Assembly: GCA_030682385.1 (NCBI GenBank)
Contig: JAUXOG010000010.1
Span: 1 to 44,524 of the forward strand
Direction: 5' to 3'
Length of the DNA stretch: 44,524 bases
DNA from: Bacteroidota bacterium
Lineage (GTDB): Bacteria > Bacteroidota > Ignavibacteria > UBA10030 > BY39
Below, in pieces: positions 42,797 through 44,524 of the stretch; the stretch's first letter is position 1, and each line of letters begins with the position of its first letter. Under the pieces are notes generated by a model, which was not told the DNA's origin, made no database searches, and worked only from the letters and a program-made list of their open reading frames with translations. The position numbers and the translations under genes are program-made.

Positions 42797-44494
42797 ATGA
42801 GCAACCAAGAAAATAAAAACGATATCAACGGCGATGCTGCTATCCGTACAAATTTTATACGCGAAATTATTAATGATGATTTGCAAACGAACAAATATAA
42901 CGGAAAAGTTCAAACACGTTTCCCCCCCGAACCTAACGGATACTTGCACATCGGTCATGCTAAATCGATTTGCTTGAACTTCGGGATAGCACGCGATTAT
43001 AAAGGACTCTGTAATTTGCGGTTCGATGATACTAATCCAAGCAAAGAAGATGTTGAGTATGTGGATTCGATTAAAGAAGATGTTCATTGGTTAGGATTTG
43101 ATTGGGAGGATAGAGAATATTATGCCTCAGATTATTTTGAACAGTTGTATCAGTACGCTGTTCAGTTGATAAAAAAAGGAAAAGCTTACGTATGCGACCT
43201 AACTGCCAATGAAATACGCGATTATCGCGGAACTCTTACTGAACCCGGTAAAGATAGTCCGTTTAGAAATCGTTCCGTCGAGGAAAATATGAATTTATTT
43301 ACACGCATGCTTCAAGGTGAGTTTGCCGACGGCTCAAGAACAATGCGTGCAAAAATAGATATGTCAGCTCCTAATATCAATTTGCGCGACCCGATTATGT
43401 ACAGAATTTTAAGGTCAACGCACCATCGTACAGGCGATACGTGGTGCATCTATCCAACATACGACTGGGCGCACGGTCAATCCGATTCAATCGAAGGTAT
43501 AACACATTCCATTTGCACATTAGAATTTGAAGACCATCGGCCACTTTACGATTGGTACATAAATGAACTTGGTATTCATCATCCTCAACAGATTGAATTT
43601 GCGCGACTCAATTTATCTTACACCGTTATGAGTAAAAGAAGATTACTCCAACTTGTTGAAGAAAGTTATGTAAAAGGTTGGGACGATCCCCGGATGCCAA
43701 CAATATGCGGTTTGCGTCGCCGCGGATATACTCCTGAATCCTTGCATCATTTTGCCGACCGTATCGGTGTAGCAAAACGCGAAAACATGATTGACGTAGC
43801 GCTGCTCGAAGATAGCTTGCGGCAGGATTTGAATAAACGTGCAATGCGTGTTATGGCAGTTTTGCGTCCGTTGAAAGTTATAATACTAAATTACCCTGAT
43901 GATCGGGTTGAGGAACTTGAAGCAGTGAACAATCCGGAAGACGCAAGTATGGGGACCCGGAATATTCCGTTTTCAAAAGTAGTGTACATCGAACAGGACG
44001 ATTTTCGTGAAGACCCGCCAAAAAAATATTTCCGGCTTTCACCCGGTAATGAAGTCCGCCTTCGTTATGCTTACATCATTAAATGCGTGGATGTAATTAA
44101 AAATGAAAAGGGCGAAATATCAGAAATTCATTGTACCTACGATCCGGAAACTAAAAGCGGTTCTCCAAATAGTCAGCGAAAAGTAAAAGGAACGATTCAC
44201 TGGGTATCGGCGCCTCATGCAGTTGATGCCGAGGTAAGGTTATACGACCGTTTGTTCAACGTTGATAATCCGAGCGGAGATAATTGGAAAGAGACACTCA
44301 ATCAGAATTCTCTTGAAATATTATCAGATTGTAAATTAGAAAAAAGTTTGAACCAATCTAAACCGAAAGATAAATACCAGTTTGAACGTCTTGGATATTT
44401 CTGTGCCGATTACGATTCGACAGATGGCAAGCTAATATTCAATCGCACTGTAACTCTTAAAGATACATGGGCTAAAATCGAAAAATCATTTTAA
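42797..44494 (+). CDS. glnS: Glutaminyl-tRNA synthetase
   Basis: Class I synthetase charging tRNA-Gln directly. HIGH motif at H51-H54 in [22 protein letters not shown] motif MSKRR (278-282), and the two C-terminal beta-barrel anticodon domains ([10 protein letters not shown]... to VTLKDTWAK). 565 residues agree with bacterial GlnRS. The ATG lies two bases after the gltX stop, so the two genes form a synthetase operon. Confidence 0.96.
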   Translation: MSNQENKNDINGDAAIRTNFIREIINDDLQTNKYNGKVQTRFPPEPNGYLHIGHAKSICLNFGIARDYKGLCNLRFDDTNPSKEDVEYVDSIKEDVHWLGFDWEDREYYASDYFEQLYQYAVQLIKKGKAYVCDLTANEIRDYRGTLTEPGKDSPFRNRSVEENMNLFTRMLQGEFADGSRTMRAKIDMSAPNINLRDPIMYRILRSTHHRTGDTWCIYPTYDWAHGQSDSIEGITHSICTLEFEDHRPLYDWYINELGIHHPQQIEFARLNLSYTVMSKRRLLQLVEESYVKGWDDPRMPTICGLRRRGYTPESLHHFADRIGVAKRENMIDVALLEDSLRQDLNKRAMRVMAVLRPLKVIILNYPDDRVEELEAVNNPEDASMGTRNIPFSKVVYIEQDDFREDPPKKYFRLSPGNEVRLRYAYIIKCVDVIKNEKGEISEIHCTYDPETKSGSPNSQRKVKGTIHWVSAPHAVDAEVRLYDRLFNVDNPSGDNWKETLNQNSLEILSDCKLEKSLNQSKPKDKYQFERLGYFCADYDSTDGKLIFNRTVTLKDTWAKIEKSF

Positions 44495-44504
44495 TTGCCT
44501 TGCA

Positions 44505-44524
44505 TATTACTTTTAAAAGTAATA
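44505..44524. terminator. Perfect palindrome behind glnS (cut by window end)
   Basis: TATTACTTTT/AAAAGTAATA forms a perfect 20-base inverted repeat 10 bases after the glnS stop and reaches the last base of the window, so the structure may continue. A terminator role is likely but cannot be judged without the following bases. Confidence 0.5.

Overview
The window looks like a chromosomal segment of a Gram-negative bacterium of the Bacteroidota-Chlorobiota-Ignavibacteriota group. Four reading frames end, or once ended, in the type IX secretion (T9SS) type A sorting domain with its NYPNPFNP signature. There is a PorV-like outer-membrane protein beside a TonB-dependent receptor, and lipoproteins with good lipoboxes. 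The long NYPNPFNP-type cargo and the spread of small intergenic palindromes fit the Ignavibacteria side of the group best; this placement is inference.

Layout. 1-13.7 kb: a cluster of secreted T9SS cargo: a sortilin/BNR-type repeat protein (cut by the window edge), an 1858-residue chimera that reuses the N-terminus of the first gene in front of a beta-helix, metzincin protease and seven-blade repeat protein, a small lipoprotein, a thermolysin-like (M4) protease, and a decayed paralogue of the chimera that has lost its beta-helix and been frameshifted. 13.7-17.4 kb: a beta-barrel gene remnant, tRNA-Leu(UAG), then tig-clpP-clpX. 17.4-21.4 kb: a minus-strand three-gene unit: a RecA/RadA-like protein with a degenerate P-loop, a 102-residue helical protein and a B-family polymerase homologue whose motif C lacks its second aspartate. 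The unit starts from a strong promoter whose 17-bp spacer holds a perfect ACGACA-N4-TGTCGT operator. 21.5-25.7 kb: three small membrane or secreted proteins and an S9 peptidase. 26.0-27.7 kb: an IS1182-type insertion sequence sitting exactly inside a palindrome of a host repeat family. 27.8-34.6 kb: a four-gene envelope operon (lipoprotein, TonB receptor, PorV-like protein, NHL-type lipoprotein). 35.0 kb: a small GIY-YIG protein.

35,352-41,233 is a complete 5.8-kb integrative element in tRNA-Ser(GCU), bounded by identical 80-bp att repeats. It encodes a tyrosine integrase, a putative regulator, an unknown protein, a phage-type winged-helix replication protein, a primase-polymerase/DnaB-type helicase fusion, a small protein and a protein resembling the Nu1-type small terminase subunit. 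It has no capsid, portal, tail or large terminase gene. This gene set is what one expects of a phage satellite (PICI-like), and the element is the leading candidate here for an undescribed system. The window ends with the translation genes gltX and glnS.

The two best leads are the miniature satellite-like element and the operator-controlled RecA-like/small helical/inactivated-PolB operon, which resembles in logic (not by shown homology) the ImuA-ImuB damage-tolerance cassettes. A third is a family of composite intergenic palindromes (AACCGTT-NN-AACGGTT plus a CCCACGAC hairpin) that is used as an IS target.
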